From Halomonas halodenitrificans DSM 735 (GTDB lineage: Bacteria; Pseudomonadota; Gammaproteobacteria; Pseudomonadales; Halomonadaceae): DNA of 64,000 nucleotides. This document shows, piece after piece, positions 46,910 to 56,289 of the stretch (the first letter of the stretch is position 1; each line of letters starts with the position of its first letter). Both the position numbers and the translations under genes were made by a program. The notes beneath the pieces are model-generated. The model did not search any database, was not told the origin of the DNA, and worked only from the letters and a program-made list of their open reading frames with translations. The stretch is taken from NCBI RefSeq assembly GCF_000620045.1, contig NZ_KK211060.1:54994-118993 (forward strand), read 5' to 3'.

Positions 46910-47692
46910 ATGACCGACGCGTCCCACGACAACGGCCATGACCACTACCAGCAGCTGATGCAAAGCCGCGCCAGGTCGCTGTTCCTGCACCATCCCCATG
47001 CCATCTTCGAGCTCGACCCCCAGGGGCGCTTCCGCCACGCCAACCCCGCCGCGGGGCGCTTCGCCAACCTGGATGAAAATGAAGGCCAGGGACTGCATTT
47101 CTCCCGTTTCCTGGAGTCCGACGATGCCGCCCAGGTGGAGCGCCACTTCCAGCAGGCGGTCGCCGGTCGCCCCGGCCGATGCGAGGTCATCATCAACACC
47201 CTGGACGGCCAGCGCCAGCAGGCCCGTCTCCATCTGCTGCCGGTGGCCTATGGCCGCCATGTGACGGGCGTCTACGTGATACTCGAACAGCCCGACGCAC
47301 CGCCGGAAAACGCCATCTCGCCGGCCACCCGCCGCCTGGTGGAGGCGATGCCGGTCGGGGTCGCGCTGCTCGACACCACCCGGCGGGACTACCCGATACG
47401 CCTCTGCAACCCGGTGTTGTGCCAGCTGTTGGAAACCCCTCGGGACGCGCTCGAGGGCCACCCTCTGCCCCTGCTGAGCGCGCACAAGGACCCGGCGGTG
47501 CGTGAGTTACAGGCGGCGCTGGCGAATCGCCGGGCGGCCAGCCAATGCCTGGCGTTGACCCGGCACGGCAAGCCACTCGGCATACGGCTGTATCTGCAGC
47601 CAATGGCCGGCGAAAGCGGCGAAAGCGAGGCGAGCCCCCCGATGCTGGCGGTGGCGACTCCCCTCGAGACGCCTTTTTCGCTCGAGGGATAG
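46910..47692 (+). CDS. PAS-domain protein
   Basis: 260 residues with two PAS-type domains (about 20-125, HPHAIFELDPQGRFRHANPAA; about 140-250, EAMPVGVALLDTTRRDYPIRLCNP). No kinase, GGDEF or DNA-binding output domain follows, so it may be a sensor that works with a partner. ATG with CCAGGAGGTCCAC. Its neighbours (phasin, pilin) are on the other strand. Confidence 0.75.
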   Translation: MTDASHDNGHDHYQQLMQSRARSLFLHHPHAIFELDPQGRFRHANPAAGRFANLDENEGQGLHFSRFLESDDAAQVERHFQQAVAGRPGRCEVIINTLDGQRQQARLHLLPVAYGRHVTGVYVILEQPDAPPENAISPATRRLVEAMPVGVALLDTTRRDYPIRLCNPVLCQLLETPRDALEGHPLPLLSAHKDPAVRELQAALANRRAASQCLALTRHGKPLGIRLYLQPMAGESGESEASPPMLAVATPLETPFSLEG

Positions 47693-47711
47693 CCTTGGCG
47701 CTTATATCACC

Positions 47712-48056
47712 CTAGTCGCTCACCCCGATGGCCACGCTCTCAACGGTACCATCGGCGAAGGAGGTAAACTGGACGGCATCATCCCCGTTGGCGTCCTGGC
47801 CGATGGTCAGCGTACAGGGGTCGGCATAACTCGCCCCAAAGACAGCATTCAGACCTGGGGTGCCCGCCCCATCGACACGCTCCGTCGCAATGGCAGAGGC
47901 GTAAGAGCGCGCATCCGCTAGACAGGCCGCATCCTGCGACCTGTCGGTATAATTCTGATATTGCGGAATGGCAATGGCCGCCAGGATGCCGATGATCGCC
48001 ACCACGATCAGCAGTTCGATCAGCGTAAAGCCGTGCTGTGCCCTTGTCATGTTCAT
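47712..48056 (-). CDS. pilA: Type IV major pilin (PilA-like)
   Basis: 114 residues. Prepilin leader MNMTRAQHG, cleavage before [25 protein letters not shown], Phe+1 and Glu+5 present. Two later Cys (DAACLAD and ADPCTL) should form a disulfide. A short pilin; the mature protein is only 105 residues. ATG at 48056 with AGAGAGGTGACTC upstream. Divergent from pilB, as in other gammaproteobacteria. Confidence 0.93.
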   Translation of the reverse strand: MNMTRAQHGFTLIELLIVVAIIGILAAIAIPQYQNYTDRSQDAACLADARSYASAIATERVDGAGTPGLNAVFGASYADPCTLTIGQDANGDDAVQFTSFADGTVESVAIGVSD

Positions 48057-48279
48057 TGTGAGTCACCTCTCTACGGGGCGCTGTAACGCGCCGAGTCCAC
48101 AGCGCGTTTCCGAGCTCAGGCCCTCCATGTTCCCCTACTGAAACATACACCAGGCCCTCGACCGCTGTAGGGTGAAATTAGCCGTCCTCCTCCATTGAAA
48201 CGTCATACCCGGCAGGCCCATGACCGGGGAAACCCGACTAGAATGTCGGTATCCGACGGCTATCGAGGTATGAGGCTCG

Positions 48280-50037
48280 ATGGACGAACTACCCAGGGCA
48301 CGCTTCTCACCAGCAACGCCCGACACCCGCCTGGGTGGCCTGACGCACCGGCTCGTGGAAGACGGCCTGATGACCGCCGCCGCCGCACGGCACGCCGAGC
48401 AGGAAGCGCATGAGGTGCAGATCTCGCTGATGCAGCATGTGGTGGAGAACGGGCTCGTTCCCCCACGCCTGGCCTGCGTCTCGGCGGCATGGGAGTACGG
48501 CATTCCGGCCCTGGACCTGGAGGCCTGGCGCCAGGACGCCCTGCCCCCGGCGGATGCCTTTCCCGAAGAGCTGTTGCGCCGGCTGCAGGTACTGCCGCTG
48601 AAACAGGCGGCCAACCGCCTGCTGGTGGCGGTGCCTTACCCCGCCACCCTGGTCGGACTGGATGAGTTGCAGTTCGCCACCGGGCTGACGCCGGAAGGTT
48701 TCCTGGCGCCCCAGGACCAACTACAGGCGCTTCTGGAACAGTATCTGCTGAACAATAGCCGCAGTCGCCTGCTGGAGGAACTGGAGGGCGCCGACGAGGC
48801 ACTGGGCCAACTGGAGCATGAGGAGAGCGAAGGCAGCGAGGTCAATCTGCAGGGCGAGATGGCGGCGACCCGCGAGGATGGCCCCATCATCAAGTTCGTC
48901 AACAAGATCCTGATGGATGCCATCGAGCGTGGCGCCTCGGATATCCACCTCGAGCCCTACGAGACCCGCTTTCGGGTGCGCCTGCGCGTCGATGGCATCC
49001 TCCATGACGTGGCCACCCCGCCCTTCAGCATGCGCAGCCGCATCCTGGCGCGGATCAAGGTGATGGCACGGCTGGATATCTCCGAACGCCGTCTGCCCCA
49101 GGATGGCGCCATCAAGCTGCGCACCTCCAGCACTCACTCCACCGACTTTCGCGTCAACTCGCTGCCTACCGTCTACGGGGAAAAGATCGTGCTGCGCCTC
49201 CTGGACCCCGCCTCGGCCACGCTGGGCATCGAGAGGCTCGGCTTCGCCGCCCAGCAGCGCGCCCTGTTCGAGCATGCCCTGTACCGGCCCCAGGGCATGA
49301 TCCTGGTCACCGGCCCCACCGGCAGCGGCAAGACGGTCACCCTCTATACCGGCATCGCCATGCTCAACCAGGAGGAGCGCAATATCTGCACCGCCGAGGA
49401 CCCGGTCGAGATCAAGGTGCCCGGGGTCAACCAGGTCAATATCATGCCCAAGGTGGGGCTCGACTTTCCCAGCGCCCTGCGGGCCTTCCTGCGCCAGGAC
49501 CCCGACACCGTGATGGTGGGCGAGATTCGCGACCTGGAGACCGCCGAAATCGCGGTCAAGGCCTCCCAGACCGGCCACCTGGTGCTCTCCACCGTCCACA
49601 CCAATTCGGCCGCCGAGACCCTGACCCGCCTGGCTAACATGGGCCTGGCGCCCTTCAATATCGCCAGCTCACTCAGCCTGGTGATTGCCCAGCGCCTGGC
49701 CCGCCGCCTGTGTTCACACTGCAAGCAGCCGACCCGGCTGCCGCCCGAGACGCTGCGGGAAGAAGGCTTTAGCGAAGCGCAGATCGATGAGCTGACCCTC
49801 TACACGCCGGTAGGCTGTGGACGCTGCACCAAGGGCTTCGCGGGGCGCATCGGGATCTACGAGGTCGTACCGATCAGCTCCGCCATGGTCGAGCTGATCC
49901 TGCGCAACGGCAGCGCCCTGGATTTCGACCAGCAGGCGCGCCGGGAGGGGTATCCCGACCTGCGCCACAGCGGCCTCGCGTGCGTGGGTGCCGGGCTGAC
50001 CAGCCTGGCCGAGATCAATCGCGTCATCATGGTATAG
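48280..50037 (+). CDS. pilB: Type IV-A pilus assembly ATPase PilB
   Basis: 585 residues. It hydrolyses ATP in the cytoplasm to extend the pilus. N-terminal MshEN-type domain, Walker [13 protein letters not shown] (about 346), His box TGHLVLSTVHTN, Walker B region and the C-terminal zinc motif CSHC...CGRC. ATG with TGAGGCTCG. pilC follows after 26 bases. Confidence 0.97.
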   Translation: MDELPRARFSPATPDTRLGGLTHRLVEDGLMTAAAARHAEQEAHEVQISLMQHVVENGLVPPRLACVSAAWEYGIPALDLEAWRQDALPPADAFPEELLRRLQVLPLKQAANRLLVAVPYPATLVGLDELQFATGLTPEGFLAPQDQLQALLEQYLLNNSRSRLLEELEGADEALGQLEHEESEGSEVNLQGEMAATREDGPIIKFVNKILMDAIERGASDIHLEPYETRFRVRLRVDGILHDVATPPFSMRSRILARIKVMARLDISERRLPQDGAIKLRTSSTHSTDFRVNSLPTVYGEKIVLRLLDPASATLGIERLGFAAQQRALFEHALYRPQGMILVTGPTGSGKTVTLYTGIAMLNQEERNICTAEDPVEIKVPGVNQVNIMPKVGLDFPSALRAFLRQDPDTVMVGEIRDLETAEIAVKASQTGHLVLSTVHTNSAAETLTRLANMGLAPFNIASSLSLVIAQRLARRLCSHCKQPTRLPPETLREEGFSEAQIDELTLYTPVGCGRCTKGFAGRIGIYEVVPISSAMVELILRNGSALDFDQQARREGYPDLRHSGLACVGAGLTSLAEINRVIMV

Positions 50038-50063
50038 CCCAGGGAGGGAAAGGAGGAGAGAGC

Positions 50064-51296
50064 ATGGCCGTCCCCAAGCGCTACCCGGCGAGACCCGTCA
50101 CCCAATCGCGCTGGGGCTGGGTCGGCAAGAATACCCAGGGCCAGCGCGTCAGGGGCAACCTGGTGGCCGGCTCACGCCAGGAGGTCGAGACCCTGCTGCG
50201 CAACCAACGCATCACGGTAAGCAGCATTCGGCGGCGGGGCCGGGTCGGGGGCGGCATGGGGCGCATCACGCCGCGGGATATCATGCTGTTCGCCCGCCAG
50301 ATGGCCACCATGATCCGCGCCGGTGTGCCCATCCTGCAGGCCTTTCAGGTGGTGGCGGAGAGCATGAAGAAGCCCGCCATGAACGCCCTGGTGCAGGAGC
50401 TGATCAGCGACGTTGGCGCCGGTGCCAGTTTCTCCGAGGCCATGCAGCGTCATCCCCGGCATTTCGACGGCCTGTTCTGTAACCTGGTGGCGGCCGGCGA
50501 GCAGTCCGGTTCGCTGGACCAGATGCTCGACCGCGTGGCCACCTACAAGGAAAAGGTCGAATCGCTCAAGGCCCGAGTCAAGAAGGCGCTATGGTATCCC
50601 ACCGCCGTGGTGGTCGTGGGCCTCGGCGTCACCGCCCTGCTGCTGATCAAGGTGGTGCCGCAGTTCGAGAGCCTGTTTCACGGTTTCGGCGCCGAGCTAC
50701 CGGCGATGACCCGCATGACCCTCACCCTCTCGGCGTTCGCTCAGCAATACTGGTGGTGGGGCCTGCTGGGCATGGTCGTGCTGGGACTGTGTATCCGCCA
50801 GGGCCTCAAGGGCTCGGGGCGCTTTGCCTACCGCCTGCACGCCGTATCATTGCGGCTCCCGGTGATCGGCCAGATCCTGGACAAGGCCGCCGTGGCGCGC
50901 TATTCACGCACGCTGGCCACCACCTTCGCCGCCGGTGTGCCGCTGATAGAGGCGCTAGATACCGCCGCCGGCGCCACCGGCAACCGGGTCTACGAGCGCG
51001 CCGTGGGGGAGGTTCGCGAGAACGTGGCCACCGGCCAGCAACTCCACTTCGCCATGCGCATGACCGAACGCTTCCCGCCCCTGGCGGTACAGATGGTCGG
51101 CATCGGCGAGGAGGCCGGCTCGCTCGACGCCATGCTCAACCGCGTGGCCGACTACTACGAGGAAGAGGTCGACAATCGGGTCGACACCCTGACCTCGCTG
51201 CTCGAGCCCTTTATCATGGTGGTACTCGGCGTCCTCGTCGGCGGCCTGGTCATCTCCATGTACCTGCCGATCTTCGAACTCGGCTCGGTACTCTAG
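50064..51296 (+). CDS. pilC: Type IV pilus inner-membrane platform protein PilC
   Basis: 410 residues, with two T2SSF domains (ARQMATMIRAGVPILQAF and SRTLATTFAAGVPLIEAL) and membrane helices between and after. The ATG at 50064 follows GGAGGAGAGAGC. It works with PilB to add pilin subunits. Palindromes GGGGACTGTCCCC start just after its stop. Confidence 0.96.
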   Translation: MAVPKRYPARPVTQSRWGWVGKNTQGQRVRGNLVAGSRQEVETLLRNQRITVSSIRRRGRVGGGMGRITPRDIMLFARQMATMIRAGVPILQAFQVVAESMKKPAMNALVQELISDVGAGASFSEAMQRHPRHFDGLFCNLVAAGEQSGSLDQMLDRVATYKEKVESLKARVKKALWYPTAVVVVGLGVTALLLIKVVPQFESLFHGFGAELPAMTRMTLTLSAFAQQYWWWGLLGMVVLGLCIRQGLKGSGRFAYRLHAVSLRLPVIGQILDKAAVARYSRTLATTFAAGVPLIEALDTAAGATGNRVYERAVGEVRENVATGQQLHFAMRMTERFPPLAVQMVGIGEEAGSLDAMLNRVADYYEEEVDNRVDTLTSLLEPFIMVVLGVLVGGLVISMYLPIFELGSVL

Positions 51297-51298
51297 CG

Positions 51299-51417
51299 GG
51301 GGACTGTCCCAGCTGTGGGGACTGTCCCCTTTCCTGCCAGCCGGGGACTGTCCCAGCTGTGGGGACTGTCCCCGGGGGTTGGGGGACCGTCCCCTTTCCT
51401 GTCGGGGGACTGTCCCC
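51299..51417. repeat. GGGGACTGTCCCC palindrome array between pilC and pilD
   Basis: Perfect 13-bp units at 51317-51329, 51361-51373 and 51405-51417, a GGGGACCGTCCCC variant at 51382-51394, and two units with one changed end base at 51299-51311 and 51343-51355. The first 44 bases are repeated head to tail. Unlike the TC(A/T)GA family all units face one way. Confidence 0.93.
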
Positions 51418-51481
51418 TTCCCTGTCCCTTTCCTGCCGGGCACGCCGTCACGAGCCTTCACTCACCAATCAGGACAACATC

Positions 51482-52333
51482 TTGCTGGATCTCCCACTCC
51501 CCCTTCTCTACCCCCTGGCGGCCCTGATCGGCCTGTGTCTGGGCAGCTTCCTCAACGTGGTGATCACCCGCCTGCCGGTCATGCTGATGCTTGGCTGGCG
51601 GGCCGAGGCCCGCGAGGCCCTGGAGCTCCCCGAGGAGCACCAGGAACCCTTCAACCTGCTGACGCCGCGCTCACTATGCCCGCGCTGCGAGGCTCCCATC
51701 GCCTGGCAGGATAATATCCCGTTGCTCGGCTGGCTCAGGCGCCGGGGGCGCTGTGCCAGCTGCGCCGGGCGCATCAGCCCCCAGTATCCATTGATCGAGC
51801 TGGTTGGCGGCGTGCTGGCCGTGGCCGTGGTGGCGCTGTTCGGCACCAGCTGGCAGGGGCTCTTCGTGCTCGGGGCCTGCCTTTCACTGCTCGCCATGGC
51901 GGTGATCGACCTGCGCACCCAGCTGCTCCCCGATGTGCTGACCCTGCCACTTCTGTGGACAGGCCTGCTCTATCAGCTGCTGTTCCAGCCGCTGATGCTG
52001 CCCAGTGCGGTGATCGGCGCCATGACGGGCTACCTCACCCTATGGAGCGTCTACTGGGTCTTCAAGCTTGTGACCGGCCGGGAGGGCATGGGCCATGGCG
52101 ATTTCAAGCTGCTCGCCGCCCTGGGCGCCTGGGTGGGTTGGCAATACCTGCCGCTGCTGCTGATCCTCTCCGCCGGTAGCGGCGCGCTGCTGGGCATCCT
52201 GATTCAGCTCGCCGTGCCCAGACTACGCGGCGCCCCCCTGCCCTTCGGGCCCTATCTCGCTCTTGCCGGCTGGATCGTCCTGCTCGGCGGCGAACCGCTG
52301 ATGGCGCTGTATGGCCAGTTCTTTCTGGTGTAG
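51482..52333 (+). CDS. pilD: Prepilin peptidase / N-methyltransferase PilD
   Basis: 283-residue inner-membrane aspartyl protease that cleaves and methylates prepilins such as PilA. Cytoplasmic zinc motif CPRC...CASC, catalytic Asp in AVIDLRTQLLPD and in GMGHGDFK. No ATG or GTG lies near, and the chosen start is TTG at 51482 with AGGA seven bases upstream. The palindrome array separates it from pilC and may lower its expression. Confidence 0.93.
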   Translation: MLDLPLPLLYPLAALIGLCLGSFLNVVITRLPVMLMLGWRAEAREALELPEEHQEPFNLLTPRSLCPRCEAPIAWQDNIPLLGWLRRRGRCASCAGRISPQYPLIELVGGVLAVAVVALFGTSWQGLFVLGACLSLLAMAVIDLRTQLLPDVLTLPLLWTGLLYQLLFQPLMLPSAVIGAMTGYLTLWSVYWVFKLVTGREGMGHGDFKLLAALGAWVGWQYLPLLLILSAGSGALLGILIQLAVPRLRGAPLPFGPYLALAGWIVLLGGEPLMALYGQFFLV

Positions 52334-52366
52334 GGCACGTCTGAACCGGTCTTTTTTAACACGAAA

Positions 52367-52400
52367 GCCGCCGCCTCGATCTCTCGAGACGGCGGCTTCC
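52367..52400. terminator. Hairpin between convergent pilD and the ligase-like gene
   Basis: Outer arms AAGCCGCCG and CGGCGGCTT with inner TCGA...TCGA pairing. A T-run lies before it on the plus strand (52353-52359) but none follows, so it is probably a weak or bidirectional stop. Confidence 0.45.
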
Positions 52401-52430
52401 AGGGAATGCGACAGCGCTTTTGGTAAACCT

Positions 52431-53741
52431 CTATGCAGGCGCCCTACCGGGATTGTCCGACACCTGCTGTCCCGCGCCCCCATGTCCACGCAACAGGCCC
52501 CACAGCACCGCCAGCAGGAAGGCGAACATCATGGTGCCGCTATTGTGGGCAAGAAATGCCTGGGATAGGCCAAAATCGATATAGGCTACCGACAGCAGCA
52601 CCCCGGCGATCGCCAGGCTTCGCCGCTCGAGGTTCCGATCCGCCATCTGCCGACCAAACAGACGCATCGGAATCAGATAGAGGGCCAGCAGTGCCACCAG
52701 GCCGAACACGCCCCGCTTGGCCAGCTCGTTGAGAAACTCGTTGTGCGGGTGACCATATTTCTTCGCCACCCTGGGATGCACGATATCTTCGTCCCCCAGG
52801 GCTCGCATGCCTCGGCGATACCCGTTGTCGCCCCAGCCGGTCAGCGGCTTCTCCATGACCAGGTGGGTAGCGCCCTTCCACATCTCGAAGCGCGCGCCGA
52901 GTGAACTGGTGCGGCTCTCCCCGGAAGCATAACGCTCGATATCATCGAACGCCTTGAGGACCCGCGGCTGCACTCCGGTCTGCGGCAGGGCATACATCAG
53001 CGCACCACCGCCGACCACAACGGCCAGGGCGGTAATCTTGAGCTTGAGTGAGAGATGGCGCCCATAGCCCCGATAGAGCACCAGCAGGACGAAGGGAATA
53101 CCCACCCAACCGCCACGGCTACCGGAGAACAGCGAGCCCAGGACACCGAGCAGCGCTCCCGCCGCCATCAACCCCAACCAGGCATGACGCTGGCGCTGCA
53201 CATAGGCCCACCCCAGCCCGGCCAGGCAGAGAATGCCCATGAGCATGCTCAGATTGCCGAACTGGATCACGTAGGTATAGCCCGTCGCACGATCCACGCC
53301 GGCCACCAGCTTCTGCCAGCCGGCCCAGCTGCCGGCCCCTATAGCGCCGATGGCCAGGCCAGCCCAGAGCCAACTCAGGCGCGGCGGGTAGGCCATGACC
53401 AACAGCATGGCCGGAATCGCCAGCATGAAGCGAGAGGGCTTGTCGACACCCGGCCAGCCCTGCCCATCCCACCATGCCGCGGCGATGCGTATCACCGCAT
53501 AGAGGGCCAGAACCGACATGATGGCGAGATCACGGCGATCCAGGCCCAGCGTCGGCCGCTTGATCACCAGCACCACGCTGCCCAGCAGCAGCATCACGGC
53601 ACCCAGTGAGTAGCCACTGGGCACCACCAGGGCAATCGCCCCCAACAGGAAGACGGCGAGGCCGTTGTAGAGCTGGACCGGAGAGGATCGGTGAATCGAT
53701 GCGGGTGACACAGGCGAGGCGGAGTCAGTAGGCGTGATCAT
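52431..53741 (-). CDS. O-antigen ligase / Wzy-type membrane protein
   Basis: 436 residues, about 11 hydrophobic segments and a long periplasmic loop with SRTSSLGARFEMWKGATHLVMEKPLTGWGDNGYR and HPHNEFLNELAKRG, the Wzy_C/WaaL signature. It would join finished polysaccharide to lipid A core or, less likely, act as a polymerase. The ATG at 53741 has a weak ribosome-binding site. Separated by 102 bases from galE. Confidence 0.85.
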   Translation of the reverse strand: MITPTDSASPVSPASIHRSSPVQLYNGLAVFLLGAIALVVPSGYSLGAVMLLLGSVVLVIKRPTLGLDRRDLAIMSVLALYAVIRIAAAWWDGQGWPGVDKPSRFMLAIPAMLLVMAYPPRLSWLWAGLAIGAIGAGSWAGWQKLVAGVDRATGYTYVIQFGNLSMLMGILCLAGLGWAYVQRQRHAWLGLMAAGALLGVLGSLFSGSRGGWVGIPFVLLVLYRGYGRHLSLKLKITALAVVVGGGALMYALPQTGVQPRVLKAFDDIERYASGESRTSSLGARFEMWKGATHLVMEKPLTGWGDNGYRRGMRALGDEDIVHPRVAKKYGHPHNEFLNELAKRGVFGLVALLALYLIPMRLFGRQMADRNLERRSLAIAGVLLSVAYIDFGLSQAFLAHNSGTMMFAFLLAVLWGLLRGHGGAGQQVSDNPGRAPA

Positions 53742-53843
53742 GGAGGGGGCCAAGGTCAGGCAGTCGGTAATTCGGTGGGCCAGAAAACAGAAATGGCCGG
53801 CGCAAGGCCGGCCATTCTATCACACGCCATGGATCAATCTGCG

Positions 53844-54857
53844 CTACTCGGCGTAGCCTTGTGGATTGGCCGACTGCCAGCGCCAGGTATCGGCCATCAT
53901 CTCGTCGAGACTCTTTTCGGCAGACCAGCCTAGCTCCTGCGCGGCCTTCGACGCATCGGCCCAGAATGCCGGCAGGTCGCCCGGGCGGCGATCCCCAAAA
54001 CGATACGGCACCTCAACCCCGGTCACCCGCGTAAAGCTGCCCACCATCTCGAGCACCGAAACGCCCTGGCCGGTGCCCAGGTTATAAATGGAGACGCCCG
54101 GAGCCTCTACCGCCTTCAGAGCCTTGAGATGCCCCACGGCAAGATCCACCACATGCAGATAGTCCCGCTCACAGGTGCCATCCGTCGTGGGATAGTCACT
54201 GCCGAAAATCGTCAGCTCATCGCGGCGCCCTACCGCTACCTGGGCGATAAACGGCATCAGATTATTGGGAATCCCTTGAGGATCCTCACCGATAAGCCCC
54301 GAAGGGTGGGCGCCAATGGGATTGAAGTAGCGCAGCAGTGCCACCGACCAGCGCTTATCGGCCACCACCAGGTCCTCGAGCAGCGTCTCCACCATCGCCT
54401 TGGAGGTACCGTAGGGATTGGAGGTGGTGCCGCGGGTTGTGGTTTCCACATAGGGTACCGGCGCCTCGGCGCCATAGACCGTCGCCGAGGAGCTGAACAC
54501 CATGCGTCTTACGCCCACCGCCTCCATGGCCTGGCAGAGCACCAGGGTGCCGTACACATTGTTCTCGTAGTATTCCAGCGGCTTGCCGACGCTCTCCCCC
54601 ACCGCCTTCAGACCGGCGAAGTGGATCACCGCCTCGATGGCATGCTCGCGAAAGAGCGCATCCAGCCCTTGGCGGTCACGGATGTCACACTGGACGAAGC
54701 GAACCGGCTTGCCGGTAATGCGTTCCACGCGACGAACCGCCTCCCGCGAACCATTGCAGAGGTTATCGATAACGACGACCTCAAGACCCGCCTCGAGTAG
54801 TTCGACGACGGTATGGGAACCGATATAGCCGGCGCCGCCGGTTACCAGGATTGCCAT
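53844..54857 (-). CDS. galE: UDP-glucose 4-epimerase
   Basis: 337-residue short-chain dehydrogenase that makes UDP-galactose from UDP-glucose for polysaccharide. N-terminal VTGGAGYIGSHT, catalytic YxxxK in NPYGTSKAM, and FNPIGAHPSG. The ATG at 54857 has GAGGAGCAAG. It starts 8 bases after the transferase gene and is in the same operon. Confidence 0.96.
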   Translation of the reverse strand: MAILVTGGAGYIGSHTVVELLEAGLEVVVIDNLCNGSREAVRRVERITGKPVRFVQCDIRDRQGLDALFREHAIEAVIHFAGLKAVGESVGKPLEYYENNVYGTLVLCQAMEAVGVRRMVFSSSATVYGAEAPVPYVETTTRGTTSNPYGTSKAMVETLLEDLVVADKRWSVALLRYFNPIGAHPSGLIGEDPQGIPNNLMPFIAQVAVGRRDELTIFGSDYPTTDGTCERDYLHVVDLAVGHLKALKAVEAPGVSIYNLGTGQGVSVLEMVGSFTRVTGVEVPYRFGDRRPGDLPAFWADASKAAQELGWSAEKSLDEMMADTWRWQSANPQGYAE

Positions 54858-54865
54858 CTTGCTCC

Positions 54866-56260
54866 TCAATATGCGTTCTTGTTGATAAATCCTTTAAAGA
54901 TAGTCAAGCAGATAACCTTGATATCCAGCCACAGAGACCAGTTCTCAATATACCAGAGGTCGCATTCGATGCGCTTTGAAAGATCGGTGTCACCCCGCCA
55001 GCCATTAATTTGTGCCCAACCTGTAATCCCTGCCTTAACCATATGCTTTTGCATATAACCAGGTATCTCATGTTTGAACTTATCCACGAATACCGTGCGC
55101 TCAGGCCGTGGTCCTACGATCGACATATCTCCTTTGAGCACATTAATGAACTGAGGCAACTCATCCAAGCTCGTTCGCCGGATGAAAGCACCGAACCGGG
55201 TCGTTTGCTTTTCCTGCGCACCTCCCCAATGCACACCATTTCTTTCGACATCCACCGGCATGGAGCGGAACTTGAGCATCTCGAAGGGCTGACCATTCCA
55301 GCCAACCCGTTCTTGGCGATAGAAGATAGGTCCCGGAGAAGTCAGCTTGACACCAATGGCTACCAAAGAAAGAACCGGACTGATCAATAGCAGGATGACG
55401 GCCGCGATCAGCCGATCCTCGCCGGCCTTAAGGAAGCGACTCCACCCTGTCATGGGGCTGCAGCTCAAGTCCAACAGGTAGAGATCGGCCACGTTCGAGA
55501 CGCTATGGTTGATCAGGCGAAAATCATGCATATCCGGCATGTAGCGCACATTGCTGGTTGAGAGACTCAGGTTATTCTGAATCTCGCGTACCGTCCGACC
55601 TTCCGATACTGGAAGGCAGATCCAGACCTCTTCCTCCTCATGCTCGACAGAAACTCCTGGGAAGTAACGCTGATGATGCCGACCTTGGAGCTCATCCTGA
55701 TCATCATCCCTGACCAGCAGAATCCGATTGACATCGAAGCCCGCCGACGGCACGCGTTCCAGGTGGGCATAGGCAGTAGCACAAGAATGCGCATCACCGA
55801 CCAACAGGACGCGACGACGGTTCTTACCGCGCGCGCGCAGATTATTCAGCACCGGATAGGCGATGGCGCGTACCAGGATGGACAGCAAAGCACCGTTGAG
55901 CATCCAACCGAACACCCACAACCGCGAAAAGTCGAGGCTTCTTCCACTAAAGAAGGCGACAACAGTAAGCCCCGCACCGATGACCAGGTAAGCAACAGCC
56001 AACCGCACCATTAGCTCGGCACGCAGCCTACCTCGCCAAGACTGATAGAGTCGAAAGCTAGGCAGGATAATCGACGCCAATACCACACCAACTGTCACCG
56101 CCCACACATATCGCTCGGACATTCCCAAGGTGCCGAAGCGCATGATATGCGCCAGCATAGCGGCCAGCACGACAATAAGCAGGTCAGCACTGCGCGTCAG
56201 TATATGAGTATAGCCTTGGAAGCCGCTGATCTGGCGTGTCTTGGTTGAAATACTTGACAT
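54866..56260 (-). CDS. Undecaprenyl-phosphate glucose phosphotransferase (WcaJ type)
   Basis: 464 residues that place the first sugar phosphate on undecaprenyl phosphate at the inner membrane, so starting repeat-unit synthesis. About four N-terminal membrane helices, a CoA-binding-like middle domain (VLLVGDAHSCATAYAHL), one more helix, and the C-terminal catalytic part with MLKFRSM, IVGPRPER and AGITGWAQINGWRGDT. The sugar (glucose or galactose) is inferred. Confidence 0.93.
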   Translation of the reverse strand: MSSISTKTRQISGFQGYTHILTRSADLLIVVLAAMLAHIMRFGTLGMSERYVWAVTVGVVLASIILPSFRLYQSWRGRLRAELMVRLAVAYLVIGAGLTVVAFFSGRSLDFSRLWVFGWMLNGALLSILVRAIAYPVLNNLRARGKNRRRVLLVGDAHSCATAYAHLERVPSAGFDVNRILLVRDDDQDELQGRHHQRYFPGVSVEHEEEEVWICLPVSEGRTVREIQNNLSLSTSNVRYMPDMHDFRLINHSVSNVADLYLLDLSCSPMTGWSRFLKAGEDRLIAAVILLLISPVLSLVAIGVKLTSPGPIFYRQERVGWNGQPFEMLKFRSMPVDVERNGVHWGGAQEKQTTRFGAFIRRTSLDELPQFINVLKGDMSIVGPRPERTVFVDKFKHEIPGYMQKHMVKAGITGWAQINGWRGDTDLSKRIECDLWYIENWSLWLDIKVICLTIFKGFINKNAY

Positions 56261-56289
56261 TGCAAAACCTTTACCCGATGAACCGCTGA

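Noticed and set aside
48057..48279. A sigma54 promoter for pilA
   Set aside because: I looked for GG-N10-GC with the usual flanks and found no convincing match in the gap.
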